A stretch of 64,000 nucleotides of DNA from Paracidovorax avenae (GTDB lineage: Bacteria; Pseudomonadota; Gammaproteobacteria; Burkholderiales; Burkholderiaceae_C). Both the position numbers and the translations under genes were made by a program. Under the pieces are notes generated by a model. The model was not told the DNA's origin and did not search any database. It worked only from the letters and a program-made list of their open reading frames with translations. Shown here piece after piece: positions 29,912 through 39,222 of the stretch. The stretch lies in contig NZ_CP156079.1 of NCBI RefSeq assembly GCF_040892545.1, positions 3,507,501 to 3,571,500 on the forward strand, read 5' to 3'. Numbering within the stretch: the first letter of the stretch is position 1; every line of letters begins with the position of its first letter.

Positions 29912-31222
29912 ATGAAACTGGCAGACAACAAAGCAACGCTCTCGTTCAGCAATGGCAGCCCGAGCGTGGAATTGCCCGTGTACCACGGCAGCGTGGGTCC
30001 GGACGTGGTGGACATCCGCAAGCTCTACGCCCAGACGGGCATGTTCACGTACGACCCGGGCTTCCTGTCCACGGCCGCATGCCAGTCGTCGATCACCTAC
30101 ATCGACGGCGACAAGGGTGAACTGCTCTACCGCGGCTATCCCATCGAACAGCTGGCCACGAACTGCGACTACCTCGAGACCTGCTACCTGCTGCTGAAGG
30201 GCGAGCTGCCGAACGCCGCCCAGAAGCAGGAGTTCAGCGACAGCGTGACCAAGCACACGATGGTCAACGAGCAGATGCAGTTCTTCCTGCGCGGCTTCCG
30301 CCGCGACGCGCACCCGATGGCCGTGCTCACGGGCCTGGTGGGCGCCCTGTCGGCCTTCTACCACGACAGCACGGACATCAACAATCCGCAGCACCGCGAG
30401 ATCTCGGCCATCCGCCTGATCGCCAAGATGCCGACGCTGGTCGCCATGGCCTACAAGTACGGCGTGGGCCAGCCCTACATGTACCCGCAGAACCACCTGA
30501 GCTATGCCGGCAACTTCCTGCGCATGATGTTCGGCACGCCCTGCGAGGAGTACAAGGTCAACCCCGTGCTCGAGCGCGCGCTGGACCGCATCTTCATCCT
30601 GCACGCAGACCACGAGCAGAACGCCTCCACCTCCACGGTCCGCCTGTGCGGCTCGTCGGGCACCAACCCGTTCGCCGCCATCGCGGCCGGCGTGGCCTGC
30701 CTCTGGGGTCCCGCCCACGGCGGCGCCAACGAAGCGGCCCTGAACATGCTGCACGACATCCAGGCCCAGGGCGGCGTGGAGAAGATCGGCGAGTTCATCA
30801 AGCAGGTCAAGGACAAGAACTCCGGCGTCAAGCTCATGGGCTTCGGCCACCGCGTGTACAAGAACTACGACCCGCGCGCCAAGCTCATGCAGGAAACCTG
30901 CAACGAGGTGCTGGCCGAGCTGGGCCTGGAGAAGGACCCGCTGTTCGCCCTGGCGAAGGAACTGGAAAAGATCGCCCTGGAAGACGACTACTTCGTGCAG
31001 CGCAAGCTCTACCCGAACGTGGACTTCTACTCCGGCATCGTGCAGCGTGCCATCGGCATCCCCGTGAACCTGTTCACCGGCATCTTCGCCCTGGCCCGCA
31101 CCGTGGGCTGGATCGCCCAGCTCAACGAGATGATCGGCGACCCCGAGTACAAGATCGGCCGTCCGCGCCAGCTGTTCGTGGGCGCCGAGCCCCGCACGGT
31201 GAAGCCGATCGCGCAGCGCTGA
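29912..31222 (+). CDS. gltA: Citrate synthase, type I hexameric
   Basis: 436 residues, typical of Gram-negative NADH-sensitive citrate synthase. Catalytic residues lie in the [20 protein letters not shown] (His), [17 protein letters not shown] (His) and PNVDFYSGI (Asp) regions. It condenses acetyl-CoA and oxaloacetate. The ATG at 29912 has AAGGAAAC in front; a codon 27 bases earlier overlaps sdhE and is not favoured. Last gene of the sdh operon, with a terminator after it. Confidence 0.96.
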   Translation: MKLADNKATLSFSNGSPSVELPVYHGSVGPDVVDIRKLYAQTGMFTYDPGFLSTAACQSSITYIDGDKGELLYRGYPIEQLATNCDYLETCYLLLKGELPNAAQKQEFSDSVTKHTMVNEQMQFFLRGFRRDAHPMAVLTGLVGALSAFYHDSTDINNPQHREISAIRLIAKMPTLVAMAYKYGVGQPYMYPQNHLSYAGNFLRMMFGTPCEEYKVNPVLERALDRIFILHADHEQNASTSTVRLCGSSGTNPFAAIAAGVACLWGPAHGGANEAALNMLHDIQAQGGVEKIGEFIKQVKDKNSGVKLMGFGHRVYKNYDPRAKLMQETCNEVLAELGLEKDPLFALAKELEKIALEDDYFVQRKLYPNVDFYSGIVQRAIGIPVNLFTGIFALARTVGWIAQLNEMIGDPEYKIGRPRQLFVGAEPRTVKPIAQR

Positions 31223-31270
31223 CAGGTTGCCAGGGCGCGGTCACATGGTGGCCGTGCTGGCAACAGGACA

Positions 31271-31307
31271 AACCGCCGCAGGAGGATGGCCTCCGCGGCG
31301 GTTTTTT
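31271..31307 (+). terminator. Terminator of the sdh-gltA operon
   Basis: AACCGCCGC, a bulged A, GGAGG, loop ATGG, CCTCC, GCGGCGGTT, then a T6 run (31302-31307). The T run touches the stop codon of the convergent small membrane-protein gene (31307-31309). Confidence 0.9.
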
Positions 31308-31561
31308 CATTGTTCGCCCTGATGGGAATGCCCACGGTTGCCGCTGCGTCGCCGCATGCGGCCATGCAGCCTGTATCCCACCCATCCGCCGAGCATGAAG
31401 GCGAGGCAGCACACGCCCAGCGAGATCATGATGAGATCCCCGATGTCGTTGTCGCTCCTGATGTAGCGCGGGCCATACCACGCGGCAAAAACGTGGAACA
31501 TGCCGAAGTACGCGGCGGCGGCGAATAACGAGCCCCAAAAAATAGCCCACAAAATCTTCAT
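31307..31561 (-). CDS. Small two-helix membrane protein, candidate immunity to the Tae4-like amidase
   Basis: 84 residues. Helix 1 spans about 3-27 and helix 2 about 43-64, joined by a short loop (WYGPRYIRSDNDIGDL) that should face the periplasm. The C-terminal tail is strongly basic (RLHGRMRRRSGNRG), fitting a cytoplasmic location. The ATG overlaps the stop of the upstream amidase gene in an ATGA arrangement (31558-31561), so expression is coupled. Gene order toxin then partner is the usual order for type VI effector and immunity genes. It does not look like known Tai4 immunity proteins, which are soluble periplasmic dimers. The immunity role is inferred from position only. Confidence 0.6.
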   Translation of the reverse strand: MKILWAIFWGSLFAAAAYFGMFHVFAAWYGPRYIRSDNDIGDLIMISLGVCCLAFMLGGWVGYRLHGRMRRRSGNRGHSHQGEQ

Positions 31562-32064
31562 GGGACGTTCCAGAAACGCACCTCTTCTGCCTTGAGATAG
31601 TCTGACCAATACCCCTCCAGCGAGATTCCCCAGTGGATCCGAAACCACGAACTCAGCGCAGTCATCCTCGATCCGTTCCATAGGTCAATGTGGTCTTCCT
31701 GCCTGCCCGGGCCCCAATAATTTCTGAAGAACAGAATACCTGTTCTTCCATGGATTGACTTGAAAAGATCCGTGCCGGTTTGCGGGTTTTCAATCTGCTT
31801 TCCGACGAATCGGACAGATCGGCCAGGAAGCCTTGATGCGGCCGTGTCAAGCCATGAAGCCAACTCCTCAGCTCGCAGCGGATATCTGGTAACCCCCTGC
31901 TGCCAAGACCGGACACCTTTGAAGGTGGAGAGGTCGCAGCCAGCCCGAATAAGGGCGGCAGACAGATTGACAGCGCATTGGTTCTCATAGGTTGCGACAG
32001 GGAGCAAAGGCTTTTCCCTTGTCACGCCGGGATGGCTCCTCCAAATTTCCTGAAACCCCGCCAT
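31558..32064 (-). CDS. Tae4-family type VI secretion amidase effector
   Basis: 168 residues. Pattern of the Tae4 peptidoglycan amidases: catalytic Cys30 in ENQCAVNLSAALIRAG, a YPLRAEELASWL block at about 61-72, GILFFRNYW near 109-117, catalytic His125 in EDHIDLWNGS and the terminal VRFWNVP motif. Tae4 enzymes are delivered by type VI secretion into the periplasm of competitors and cut the D-Glu-mDAP bond of peptide stems. There is no signal peptide, as expected for a secreted-by-T6SS toxin. Its base composition is clearly lower in GC than its neighbours and it is wedged between core genes, suggesting transfer. No other type VI gene is in the window. Confidence 0.82.
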   Translation of the reverse strand: MAGFQEIWRSHPGVTREKPLLPVATYENQCAVNLSAALIRAGCDLSTFKGVRSWQQGVTRYPLRAEELASWLDTAASRLPGRSVRFVGKQIENPQTGTDLFKSIHGRTGILFFRNYWGPGRQEDHIDLWNGSRMTALSSWFRIHWGISLEGYWSDYLKAEEVRFWNVP

Positions 32065-32179
32065 TCACGCATCTCCCATCTGGAGGCGGCATCCTAGCGG
32101 GCCAGCAGGAAAGACCGATCAACAATGCGCAATGATTTTCATAACGGAAATTCATTCAGGTCCGGAACATAAAACGCCC

Positions 32180-32740
32180 CTACTGATCCGTCGCCAGCCG
32201 AGAAAACAGCTGCAGATCGATCGGCCGCCCCTCCTTCATCTCATACCCCCGCCGCACTCCCTCACGCATGAACCCCAGCCTCGCCAGCAGCGCGGCGCTG
32301 GCGTGGTTCTCCATGTCCACATCGGCCCCGATCCGGTGGATGCCCAGCCGGTCGAAGGCATGGCGGATGGCTGCGGCAACGGCCTCGCGGGCCAGGCCCC
32401 TGCCCCAGTACGCCGGCAGCAGCCAGTAGCCGATCTCGGCCCGGCGGTGTTCCCGGTCGATGTCGTTGAAGCCGCAGGCGCCGATCAGGCGCTCCGGGGC
32501 CCCGCCCAGGCAGATGCACCACCATTGCCCGGAGGCCTCCTGCTGGATGCGGCCATACCAGCGGAGCTGCTCGCGGGTGGCCTCCAGGCTGGCATAGCGC
32601 ACGCCGTAGTGTTCGATCACGCGCGGATCGCTCAGGCCCTCGAAGATGCCGGGCAGGTCGCTCTCGCGGAAGGGGCGCAGCAGGCAGCGGGCGGTGCGTA
32701 GCTCGGTATCGGGGAATGCAGTCAGGGCGGTGAGATGCAT
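32180..32740 (-). CDS. GNAT N-acetyltransferase, RimJ/RimL-like
   Basis: 186 residues. The N-terminal LRTARCLLRPFRESDLPGIF and the acetyl-CoA-binding stretch GYWLLPAYWGRGLAREAVAA (Q/RxxGxG/A variant RGLA) place it in the RimJ/RimL-type GNAT group that acetylates protein N-termini or small amines. The C-terminus NHASAALLARLGFMREG is standard. Substrate unknown. It is ten bases downstream of the GlxA-like gene on the same strand and may be co-transcribed. Confidence 0.85.
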   Translation of the reverse strand: MHLTALTAFPDTELRTARCLLRPFRESDLPGIFEGLSDPRVIEHYGVRYASLEATREQLRWYGRIQQEASGQWWCICLGGAPERLIGACGFNDIDREHRRAEIGYWLLPAYWGRGLAREAVAAAIRHAFDRLGIHRIGADVDMENHASAALLARLGFMREGVRRGYEMKEGRPIDLQLFSRLATDQ

Positions 32741-32749
32741 GGTCGGAAT

Positions 32750-33751
32750 TCAGTCGCCGAAGCGCTCCCGGTAGGCCTGGGGCGGGATGCCCAGGTGCCG
32801 CAGGAACAGGTGCCGCAGCGCCTGCTCCGAGCCCAGCCCGACGCGCGCGGCCACGGTCTTGAGCGGCAGGGCGGCGTCGGATTCGAGCAGCCGGCGCGCG
32901 GCCTCCAGCCGGGCCGACTCCACGAAGGCCGAGGGGCTGCGCCCCGTCTCCTGCGCGAACACGCGGCGGAAGTGGCGCTCGCTCATCGCGGCGCGCCCGG
33001 CCAGCACCTGCAGGGTGAGCGGCCCGGACAGGTGCTCCAGCGCCCAGGCCTGCACTTCCTGCATGCCGCGGTGGGTGGTCGCCTGGCTGGCGAGCTGCAC
33101 GCTGAACTGCGACTGACCGCCGGGCCGCTTGAGGTACATGACCATGTCGCGCGCCACTTCCAGCGCGAGCGCATGGCCGTAGTCCTCCTCCACCAGGGCA
33201 AGCGCGAGGTCGATGCCCGCGGTGACGCCGGCGGAGGTCCAGAGGTGGCCGTCGCGCACGTAGATCGCGTCGGGATCGACCGCCACGGCAGGATGCAGTT
33301 CCTGCAGCCGGGCGGCCACGCTCCAGTGGGTCGCGGCCCGGCGCCCGTCGAGCAGGCCCGCGGCGGCCAGGAAGAAGCTGCCTGAGCACAGGGCCACCAT
33401 GCGGCGCACGCGCGTAGCCGCAGCGCGTGCCCATGCCACGATCTCCGGGGCGTCGGCCAGGGCCGCCTCGATGTGGCGCGCGCCGACCAGCAGGGCCGTG
33501 TCCGGCATTGCCCCGCGCACTGCATCGCCGCCGGTGCACAGCAGCTCGGTGGCGTCCAGGGCCATCAGCGTGTCGGAGCGCACGGGACCGCGCGCCCGGG
33601 CCGCCACCGATACGGCGTAGCCGGGCGGGCGGCCGCGCCGCGCGAGGTGCACGTTCGCATAGTCGAACACCGAGAGCGGCCCCACGGCCTCCAGCGCCTT
33701 GAAGCCCGGATAGACGACGATGTGGACGGACAGGGGCTGGGCTGTGTGCAT
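32750..33751 (-). CDS. GlxA-type AraC-family regulator with DJ-1/PfpI domain
   Basis: 333 residues. N-terminal class I amidotransferase-like (DJ-1/PfpI) domain with [21 protein letters not shown] and the elbow Cys of [17 protein letters not shown]. The C-terminal AraC double helix-turn-helix is about residues 230-330 ([40 protein letters not shown]). GlxA-type proteins activate genes for quaternary-amine, arginine or aldehyde metabolism. I start at the ATG at 33751; one at 33802 would place coding sequence over the direct repeats at 33771-33801. Divergent from adhC, which it probably regulates. Confidence 0.86.
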   Translation of the reverse strand: MHTAQPLSVHIVVYPGFKALEAVGPLSVFDYANVHLARRGRPPGYAVSVAARARGPVRSDTLMALDATELLCTGGDAVRGAMPDTALLVGARHIEAALADAPEIVAWARAAATRVRRMVALCSGSFFLAAAGLLDGRRAATHWSVAARLQELHPAVAVDPDAIYVRDGHLWTSAGVTAGIDLALALVEEDYGHALALEVARDMVMYLKRPGGQSQFSVQLASQATTHRGMQEVQAWALEHLSGPLTLQVLAGRAAMSERHFRRVFAQETGRSPSAFVESARLEAARRLLESDAALPLKTVAARVGLGSEQALRHLFLRHLGIPPQAYRERFGD

Positions 33752-33770
33752 GCGGTGGGCAAGGGGGGGG

Positions 33771-33801
33771 TCATCGGACAAAGCGGGCCGGTCACCGGAC
33801 A
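33771..33801. promoter_or_regulatory. Direct repeats between glxA-like gene and adhC (candidate AraC-type operator)
   Basis: TCATCGGACA (33771-33780) and TCACCGGACA (33792-33801) match at nine of ten bases with a 21-bp period, two helical turns. AraC-family activators bind such tandem half-sites. They lie 20 bases before the regulator start and 167 bases before adhC. Confidence 0.55.
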
Positions 33802-33967
33802 TCGGCGGGCCCGCGCTGGCCAGGCCTGCCCGGCTTGCTCTATAAAGCGGGATTGTTTTTCGCTCGCGCGGCCCGGCCGGCCGGGGCATGCGCGGATTGT
33901 CCCCGATCGACGCGCCACCCCCCGGGGCCGGCCACCCGCCCTCCTCTCCTTTCCGAAAGCATCTCCC

Positions 33968-35074
33968 ATGAAAACCAAAGCAGCCGTCGCCTGGAAATCC
34001 GGCGAACCCCTGACCATCGAGACCGTGGACCTGCAAGGCCCGAAGTTCGGCGAGGTGCTGGTGGAAATCAAGGCCACGGGCATCTGCCACACCGATTACT
34101 ACACCCTCTCGGGCGCCGACCCGGAAGGCATCTTCCCCGCCATCCTGGGCCACGAGGGCGCGGGCGTGGTGGTGGACGTGGGCCCGGGCGTCACCTCGCT
34201 CAAGAAGGGCGACCACGTGATCCCGCTCTACACGCCCGAGTGCCGGCAGTGCAAGTTCTGCCTCTCGCGCAAGACCAACCTGTGCCAGCTGATCCGCGGC
34301 ACGCAGGGCAAGGGCCTGATGCCCGACGCCACCAGCCGCTTCAGCCTCGACGGCCAGCCGATCTTCCATTACATGGGCACCAGCACCTTCAGCAACTACA
34401 CGGTGGCGCCGGAGATCTCGCTGGCCAGGATCCGCGACGACGCGCCCTTCGACAAGGTCTGTTACATCGGTTGCGGTGTGACCACCGGCATCGGCGCGGT
34501 GCTGTTCACGGCCAAGGTGGAGGCCGGCGCGAACGTGGTGGTGTTCGGCCTGGGCGGCATCGGCCTGAACGTGATCCAGGGCGCGAAGATGGTGGGCGCG
34601 GACAAGATCATCGGCGTGGACATCAACCCCGCCCGCCAGGAGATGGCCCGCCAGTTCGGCATGACGCACTTCATCAACCCGAACGAGGTGGAGAACGTGG
34701 TGGATGCCATCGTGCAATTGACCGACGGCGGCGCCGATTACTCCTTCGAGTGCATCGGCAACACCAAGGTGATGCGCCAGGCGCTGGAGTGCACTCACAA
34801 GGGCTGGGGCCAGAGCATCATCATCGGCGTGGCCGAGGCCGGCGCGGAGATCAGCACCCGCCCGTTCCAGCTCGTCACGGGCCGGCAGTGGAAGGGCTCG
34901 GCCTTCGGCGGTGCGCGCGGCCGCACCGACGTGCCGAAGATCGTGGACTGGTACATGGAAGGCAAGATCGACATCGACAGCCTCATCACCCACACGATGC
35001 CCCTGGAGGACATCAACAAGGGCTTCGACCTGATGAAGCGGGGCGAGTCGATTCGCGGCGTCGTCGTTTACTGA
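33968..35074 (+). CDS. adhC: S-(hydroxymethyl)glutathione dehydrogenase (class III alcohol dehydrogenase)
   Basis: 368 residues, the exact size of class III zinc alcohol dehydrogenases. Catalytic zinc ligands lie in [15 protein letters not shown] and the later CYIGCG; structural zinc ligands in [18 protein letters not shown]-binding [15 protein letters not shown]. It oxidises S-hydroxymethylglutathione, formed from formaldehyde and glutathione, to S-formylglutathione and can also reduce S-nitrosoglutathione. Followed by the hydrolase of the next step, 55 bases on. Confidence 0.96.
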   Translation: MKTKAAVAWKSGEPLTIETVDLQGPKFGEVLVEIKATGICHTDYYTLSGADPEGIFPAILGHEGAGVVVDVGPGVTSLKKGDHVIPLYTPECRQCKFCLSRKTNLCQLIRGTQGKGLMPDATSRFSLDGQPIFHYMGTSTFSNYTVAPEISLARIRDDAPFDKVCYIGCGVTTGIGAVLFTAKVEAGANVVVFGLGGIGLNVIQGAKMVGADKIIGVDINPARQEMARQFGMTHFINPNEVENVVDAIVQLTDGGADYSFECIGNTKVMRQALECTHKGWGQSIIIGVAEAGAEISTRPFQLVTGRQWKGSAFGGARGRTDVPKIVDWYMEGKIDIDSLITHTMPLEDINKGFDLMKRGESIRGVVVY

Positions 35075-35129
35075 TCCAATAGCGCCTGCCGGGCCGGTGC
35101 CGCCCGGCATGCGACTCCGATCCACAGCC

Positions 35130-36080
35130 ATGACCTACCAACCCATTGAACCTCCCGACGACGTGAAGGCCGCGCTGGAAGCGGCCGCGCGCAGGCCCCG
35201 CGCCGCCCAGGTGCCCGGCCTGGAACTGCTGGGCGAGCACGCCTGCTTCGGCGGCTCCCAGCGTTTCTACCGGCATTCCTCCGTGGAAATCGGCCTCCCG
35301 ATGAAGTTCGGGGTGTACCTGCCTCCCGCGGCGCTGCGCGAACCCGGGCGGAAGGTGCCCACGCTGATGTACCTCGCCGGGCTGACCTGCACCGAGGAAA
35401 CCTTCATGATCAAGGCGGGCGCCCAGCGCTTCGCCGCCGAGCGGGGCATCGCCCTCATCTCGCCCGATACCAGCCCGCGCGGCCCGCAGGCCGAGGCCTT
35501 CGAAGGCGCCAATACCGAGTGGGACTTCGGCATCGGTGCCGGCTTCTACCTCGATGCCACGGAGGAGCCGTGGCAGCGCCACTGGCGCATGGAAAGCTAC
35601 CTCATCGAGGAGCTGATCCCTCTGCTGGAGCGGGTGCTGCCGATCGACACGGCGCGCCTGGGCGTCATGGGCCACTCCATGGGCGGCCACGGCGCGATCA
35701 CGCTGGCCCTGCGCCACCGCGGCGTGTTCCGCTCCCTGTCGGCCATCGCGCCGATCTGCGCGGCCTCCCAGTGCGCCTGGGGCGACAAGGCCTTCCGCCG
35801 CTACTTCGGCGTGTCCTGCAAGACCTGGCAGGCGCACGACGCCACCGTGCTGATGCAGCGCCAACCCGCCGCGCCCTACCCGGACGGCATCCTGGTGGAC
35901 CAGGGCATGGCGGATGCCTTCCTTGCAGAGCAGCTGCACCCCCACGTGTTCGAAGCGGCATGCGCGCTGGTCAAGCAGCCGCTCACCCTGCGCCGGCACG
36001 CGGACTACGACCATGGCTACTACTTCGTCCAGTCGGTGATCGGCGACCACATCGCCCACCACGCAGACCGGCTGGGCTGA
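35130..36080 (+). CDS. fghA: S-formylglutathione hydrolase
   Basis: 316 residues, esterase D family, slightly longer than the usual 280 because of an N-terminal extension of about 25 residues. Core blocks TLMYLAGLTCTEETFMIKAG, nucleophile GHSMGGHGAITLALRH, and the late His in RRHADYDHGYYFV match. It hydrolyses S-formylglutathione to formate and glutathione. Together with adhC it completes glutathione-dependent formaldehyde removal. ATG at 35130 chosen over an earlier start that would give no conserved residues. Confidence 0.94.
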   Translation: MTYQPIEPPDDVKAALEAAARRPRAAQVPGLELLGEHACFGGSQRFYRHSSVEIGLPMKFGVYLPPAALREPGRKVPTLMYLAGLTCTEETFMIKAGAQRFAAERGIALISPDTSPRGPQAEAFEGANTEWDFGIGAGFYLDATEEPWQRHWRMESYLIEELIPLLERVLPIDTARLGVMGHSMGGHGAITLALRHRGVFRSLSAIAPICAASQCAWGDKAFRRYFGVSCKTWQAHDATVLMQRQPAAPYPDGILVDQGMADAFLAEQLHPHVFEAACALVKQPLTLRRHADYDHGYYFVQSVIGDHIAHHADRLG

Positions 36081-36323
36081 GGCCCAGCCCTTTCCATCCC
36101 GGGATCAACTCGACCATTCGGGAAAATCCTGCCTGCCATCTTTTCAGATGGCGGAACAATGTCGCCTTGATGACAGCGGCCGGTCGGTCCGCAGGCGGCA
36201 AGCAGGAGAGATTGGATGACAGCACACGACCCCGCGGGGCCTGCAGGCCCTGCACGGGGCCGCAGGGCAGCGGATGCCCCTGGCGGCGCGCCACGGTGGC
36301 GAAGCCGGGCAGTCCTCGGGCCC

Positions 36324-36340
36324 GTTAATGCTGTCTTAAG
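36324..36340 (+). promoter_or_regulatory. PmrA-type box upstream of the eptA-like gene
   Basis: GTTAAT (36324-36329), five bases, CTTAAG (36335-36340). This matches the PmrA/BasR consensus YTTAAK-N5-YTTAAK at eleven of twelve positions. It lies 23 bases before the first likely ATG of an EptA-type gene, a classic PmrA target. The rest of the 36081-36362 gap holds GC-rich sequence with no gene that I can support. Confidence 0.6.
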
Positions 36341-36362
36341 CCGCAGTTTTCACACTGCTGCC

Positions 36363-38081
36363 ATGCTCCCGTCGTACGTGCTCCCGTTCCGCCTCCCTTC
36401 CGCCGCGTCCGGCCGTCCCCTGGCCCGCGCATCCGCCGAAGGCCTTCACCCCATGGCAGTGCTGCTGATCGCCTGCCTCTGGATCGGGACGGTCTGCAAT
36501 CTCCCGCTCTGGAGCGAGGTGATGCGCCTGCCGGGCGCCCACACCCTGCGCGGCGGTGTGTTTTTCCTGGCCTTCATGGTGGCGGTGTCGTTCGCCACGG
36601 CGGCCGTGCTCTCGGTCCTGGCCTGGGGCAAGGCGCTCAAGCCCGTGCTCTCGCTGGCCGTGCTGGCCGCTGCGGCTGGCGCCTATTTCATGGGCACCTA
36701 CGGCATCGTGATCGATCCCGGCATGATCACCAACGTGGTCCAGACGGATGCGCACGAGGCGGCCGACCTGGTCACCTGGAAACTGCCGCTGTCGATGCTG
36801 GCCATGGCCGGGCCGCCGCTGGTGTGGCTGGCGCGGATCCGGGTGCGCCCGCTGGGCTGGCGCCGCCGGGCGGTGCACCAGGCGGCCTTCATGCTGGGTG
36901 CGCTGGCCGTCGCGGCGGCCTGCATCCTCGCGGTCTTCCAGGACTTCTCGTCCACCATGCGCAACCACACGCGCATGCGCTACCTGATCAATCCGCTCAA
37001 CAGCGTCTATGCCGTCGGCAGCCTCGCGGCCAAGCCGCTGCGCCACAGCCGGGGCCCGCTGCAGCCCCTGGGCCGCGACGCCCGGCTGGGCGCGAGCTAC
37101 GGAGGGCAGGCCAGGCCCCCGCTGCTGGTGCTGGTGCTGGGCGAGACCGGCCGCAGCGGCAACTTCGGCCTCAACGGCTACGCGCGCGACACGACGCCCG
37201 AGCTGTCGGCCCGCAAGGACATTGCCAGCGCCACCGATGCCTGGTCCTGCGGCACCAGCACGGCGGCGTCCGTACCCTGCATGTACGCGCACCTGGGCAA
37301 GGAAGCCTACGAAAAACGCAGCGCGGACTATGAAACCCTGATGGACGTGCTGCAGCATGCCGGACTGGCCGTGCTGTGGGTGGACAACCAGTCCGGCTGC
37401 AAGGGCGTGTGCGACCGCGTTCCCACGGTCAGCACCTCTGCCACGCCGACCGACCCGACGTGGTGCGCGGACGGCAAGGAATGCCTGGACGACGTCATGC
37501 TGCAGGGACTGGACGCGCGCATCGCCGCCCTGCCCGCCGAGCAGCGCGCGCGCGGCGTGGTGGTGGTGATGCACCAGATGGGCAGCCACGGGCCGGCCTA
37601 TACCAGGCGCTCGCTGCCTTCGCAAAAGAAATTCCTGCCCGAGTGCAAGACCTCCGCGCTGCAGGAGTGCACGCGCGAACAGGTGGTGAATGCCTACGAC
37701 AACAGCATCGTCTCCACGGACCATTTCCTGAACAGCACCATCAACTGGCTGGAGGCTCGCTCGGCCAGCGCCGAGACGGCCATGGTGTATGTGGCGGACC
37801 ATGGAGAGTCCCTGGGCGAGAACGGCATCTACCTGCATGGCATGCCCTACTCCATCGCGCCCGACGTGCAAAAGCACGTGCCGTGGATCACCTGGCTGTC
37901 GCCCGCCATGCAGCAGCGCACCGGCATCACCACCGCCTGCCTGCAGAAGGACCTGCGCAGCCGCCGCATCACGCACGACAACTATTTCCACTCGGTGCTC
38001 GGGCTGATGGACGTGCAGACCGGCGCCTACCAGCCGGCGCAGGACATGTACGCGGCTTGCCGCGTGGCGGCACGGGGCTGA
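36363..38081 (+). CDS. eptA: EptA-type lipid A phosphoethanolamine transferase
   Basis: 572 residues: five N-terminal helices (about 30-190) and a periplasmic alkaline-phosphatase-fold domain. Hallmarks follow E. coli EptA: YFMGTYGIVIDPGMITNVVQ, VLGETGRSGNFGLNGYARDT (zinc-binding Glu), SCGTSTAASVPCM with the catalytic Thr, paired cysteines GCKGVCDRVP, and MVYVADHGESLGENGIYLHG. It transfers phosphoethanolamine to lipid A, lowering negative charge and polymyxin binding; MCR proteins are relatives. The start is uncertain: if the PmrA box at 36324 drives transcription, the mRNA may begin near or after 36363, and the ATG at 36453, directly before helix 1, would be used. Confidence 0.9.
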   Translation: MLPSYVLPFRLPSAASGRPLARASAEGLHPMAVLLIACLWIGTVCNLPLWSEVMRLPGAHTLRGGVFFLAFMVAVSFATAAVLSVLAWGKALKPVLSLAVLAAAAGAYFMGTYGIVIDPGMITNVVQTDAHEAADLVTWKLPLSMLAMAGPPLVWLARIRVRPLGWRRRAVHQAAFMLGALAVAAACILAVFQDFSSTMRNHTRMRYLINPLNSVYAVGSLAAKPLRHSRGPLQPLGRDARLGASYGGQARPPLLVLVLGETGRSGNFGLNGYARDTTPELSARKDIASATDAWSCGTSTAASVPCMYAHLGKEAYEKRSADYETLMDVLQHAGLAVLWVDNQSGCKGVCDRVPTVSTSATPTDPTWCADGKECLDDVMLQGLDARIAALPAEQRARGVVVVMHQMGSHGPAYTRRSLPSQKKFLPECKTSALQECTREQVVNAYDNSIVSTDHFLNSTINWLEARSASAETAMVYVADHGESLGENGIYLHGMPYSIAPDVQKHVPWITWLSPAMQQRTGITTACLQKDLRSRRITHDNYFHSVLGLMDVQTGAYQPAQDMYAACRVAARG

Positions 38082-38135
38082 AAAGCGGCCCCGTGCTGGC
38101 GCACTGCCGGGATGCGTGCGGCCACAATGCCGCCC

Positions 38136-39044
38136 ATGAACCTGCGCTTCGTCGAGGCCTTCCACTGGGCTGTTTCGCTCAAGAGCATCACGCGGGCTGC
38201 TGAAAAGCTGCACATCACCCAATCCGCGCTGTCGAGCCGCATCGCCTCGCTCGAAGCAGAGCTGGGCGTGGTGCTGCTGGACCGGCGCGAGCGCCAGTTC
38301 CGGCTCACGGCCGCGGGCCAGCGTTTCCAGCGGCTGGCCGTGCAATTGCTGGCGCTGCAGCGGCGAGTGAAGGACGAGCTGGGCGGCAGCCGGAATGCAC
38401 CGGCGGTACTGCGCATCGGCGCCATCGAATCGGTGGTGCACAGCTGGCTGACCGGCTGGCTGAAGGACGTGCGCAAGAGCCGGCCGGGGTTCGAGCTGGA
38501 GCTCACCGTGGACACCTCCGCGGTACTGGCGGACCAGGTGCGGCGCGGCGCGCAGGATCTCGTCTTCACCGGGATACCCGTGGCGGACAACGGCGTCCGC
38601 ACCCTTTCGATGGCGCCGATGGAGATGGTGTTCGTGGGCCACAAGGCGCTGCATACCGAGCGCCACTACGATCTCGCGCGGCTCGCGCAGCACGACCTGC
38701 TGACTTTTTTGCGCGGCTCCCAGCCCCACCAGACGCTCATGAAGCTCTTCCAGGAGGCCGCGCTGCCCGTGCCGAGGGTGCATGCCGTCTCGTCCATTTC
38801 CGCCATGCTGCAGCTCGTGGAAGGCGAGTTCGGCATCGCATTGCTGCCGCGCGCGGTGACCCGGCACCTGTCGGGGCGCATGCCGCTGCGCGTCCTGCCC
38901 AGCGATTGCGTGCTCACGCCCCTGCCCGTCCATGCCTGCTTTCGCGAGGATCCCGGCTCGGACATCGCCGAAACGGTGCTCGGTTCGGCGCAGGGCTATG
39001 CCACGCGCACCATGGTGGCGCGGCGGCGGAAGCCGGCGGCCTGA
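38136..39044 (+). CDS. LysR-family transcriptional regulator
   Basis: 302 residues from the ATG at 38136; two ATGs within 24 bases upstream are alternatives. The DNA-binding domain reads FHWAVSLKSITRAAEKLHIT, then ALSSRIASLEAELGVVLLDR, followed by a substrate-binding domain with the usual IGAIESVVHSWLTGWL start. It follows eptA by 54 bases on the same strand but is probably a separate unit. No divergent partner gene, so the target is unknown. Confidence 0.87.
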   Translation: MNLRFVEAFHWAVSLKSITRAAEKLHITQSALSSRIASLEAELGVVLLDRRERQFRLTAAGQRFQRLAVQLLALQRRVKDELGGSRNAPAVLRIGAIESVVHSWLTGWLKDVRKSRPGFELELTVDTSAVLADQVRRGAQDLVFTGIPVADNGVRTLSMAPMEMVFVGHKALHTERHYDLARLAQHDLLTFLRGSQPHQTLMKLFQEAALPVPRVHAVSSISAMLQLVEGEFGIALLPRAVTRHLSGRMPLRVLPSDCVLTPLPVHACFREDPGSDIAETVLGSAQGYATRTMVARRRKPAA

Positions 39045-39222
39045 ATGCCTCGCGGCGGTGCAGCGCCCCTGGGGTAAGCCCCGATGGCGGCCGAGCGGTT
39101 TTGACCGTAATGGAAATTCAAATGTTTCCATCGATTTTTCCGATGGAGACAACGCGAGATTTTGCGTTGGATCGACCTGGGGGCGGCTTCGACAATGCGC
39201 CGCATTGCAATAGTGTTACCCC

